Shown: positions 63,696 through 64,000 of the stretch, piece after piece | Numbering within the stretch: the first letter of the stretch is position 1 | Layout of the letters: every line of letters starts with the position of its first letter | NCBI GenBank assembly: GCA_937967995.1 | Contig: CALBTB010000008.1 | Coordinates: 1-64,000 of the forward strand | Length of the DNA: 64,000 bases | Direction: 5' to 3' | DNA from: an uncultured Gammaproteobacteria bacterium | Lineage (GTDB): Bacteria > Pseudomonadota > Gammaproteobacteria > UBA6429 > Thiohalophilaceae | Notes under the pieces: generated by a model | What the model was told of the DNA's origin: nothing | What the model saw: the letters and a program-made list of their open reading frames with translations, nothing else | The model's database searches: none | Made by a program: the position numbers and the translations under genes

Positions 63696-64000
63696 CTAAC
63701 GCACGTCGAATCCGTAAATCAGCATTTTTGACATAAGGTTAGGTGCATCCCGGTAGGGGACGGTACCGTTATCCCGAATAATACTGCGACCCTCTTTTGA
63801 CATGGCGAATGACACGAAGTCCTTGACCTGTGCCGAAGGCGTTGGTGTGGTGACCAGGTATAGTGGCCGGTACAGCACATACTTGCCCTGCATGACATTA
63901 TCAAACGTTGGCGACTTGTTATCCATGCTGATGATTTTGACATTGCGTTTGCGTGCCGAACTGACACCGGTAATGGCAATGGCGTTTTTATTCTTTTCTA
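63696..64000 (-). CDS. PstS-like phosphate-binding protein (C-terminal part)
   Basis: Partial; the frame continues out of the right edge. About 100 residues remain: NAIAITGVSSARKRNVKIIS, YVLYRPLYLVTTPTPSAQVK, FVSFAMSKEGRSIIRDNGTV, and a short tail. These match the end of phosphate-type ABC binding proteins (PBP-like domain 2). Transport or sensing role cannot be judged from the fragment. Confidence 0.8.
   Translation of the reverse strand, partial: EKNKNAIAITGVSSARKRNVKIISMDNKSPTFDNVMQGKYVLYRPLYLVTTPTPSAQVKDFVSFAMSKEGRSIIRDNGTVPYRDAPNLMSKMLIYGFDVR

Overview
The window reads as a stretch of ordinary, densely packed chromosome from a free-living gammaproteobacterium; the genus cannot be named from sequence alone. 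Evidence: the thiD-thiE-hemL order, a Rsd/AlgQ-family sigma-70 regulator, a PhoP/PhoQ-type two-component pair, Mpl, Slt, RNase D, SlyD, YegQ/TrhP and SirB1 homologues, mid-range base composition, and many genes that share or abut stop codons. I see no rRNA, tRNA, CRISPR array, insertion sequence, integrase or prophage. Two features look more specific to the lineage: a histone H1-like lysine/alanine repeat protein cut by the left edge, and three separate GGDEF/EAL proteins.

Layout. 0-5.9 kb: end of the H1-like gene, then cardiolipin synthase and RNase D (minus), and a plus-strand run of a membrane protein, mpl, ubiX and a Lon-substrate-domain protein. 6-8.9 kb: thiD-thiE-hemL (minus). 8.9-15.8 kb: glycerophosphodiesterase and a short GlpD-like dehydrogenase (plus) face a GGDEF/EAL protein, an FGGY kinase and TrhP (minus), so glycerol-phosphate functions cluster. 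15.9-20.4 kb: Rsd, two small unrecognised genes, a 106-aa unknown, a tandem receiver protein, a 52-aa membrane peptide and Slt. 20.6-27.2 kb: ilvD, a small SH3-like protein, MazG-like, PAS-PAS-GGDEF-EAL, NUDIX, glutamine amidotransferase and an exported unknown. 27.2-31.4 kb: PhoQ-like, PhoP-like, PepSY and an extremely His-rich exported protein, divergent from a type I phosphodiesterase. 31.4-38.8 kb: purEK, Lhr helicase and a TPR lipoprotein-like/exported protein. 38.8-41.2 kb: a compact minus operon of an NAD(P)-binding protein and two membrane proteins. 41.3-44.8 kb: a PhnD-like binding protein coupled to a membrane GGDEF/EAL protein. 45-50.6 kb: membrane rhodanese, M20 peptidase, membrane protein, methyltransferase, exported peroxiredoxin, SlyD. 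50.7-58.1 kb: PutP, BrkB/YihY, small proteins, MsrA, a phospholipase A2-like exported protein, DUF924, SET, an unknown and an HDAC-family deacetylase. 58.1-64 kb: glutaredoxin, CPBP protease, SirB1, SixA, RutE-like, a histidine phosphatase, ZapE and the end of a PstS-like gene.

How it fits together. Much is housekeeping (thiamine, heme, purine and branched-chain amino acid synthesis, cell wall recycling). The signalling content is high: c-di-GMP enzymes, one of which is translationally coupled to a periplasmic binding protein; a PhoPQ-like system next to PepSY and His-rich exported proteins; and a rhodanese behind a clear 8+8 palindrome. The best candidates for something little described are the His-rich/PepSY/PhoPQ locus with its 11-bp-period direct repeat, the PhnD/GGDEF-EAL pair, the phospholipase-like exported protein and the three-gene membrane operon at 38.8-41.2 kb. 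None is proven new by sequence reading alone.
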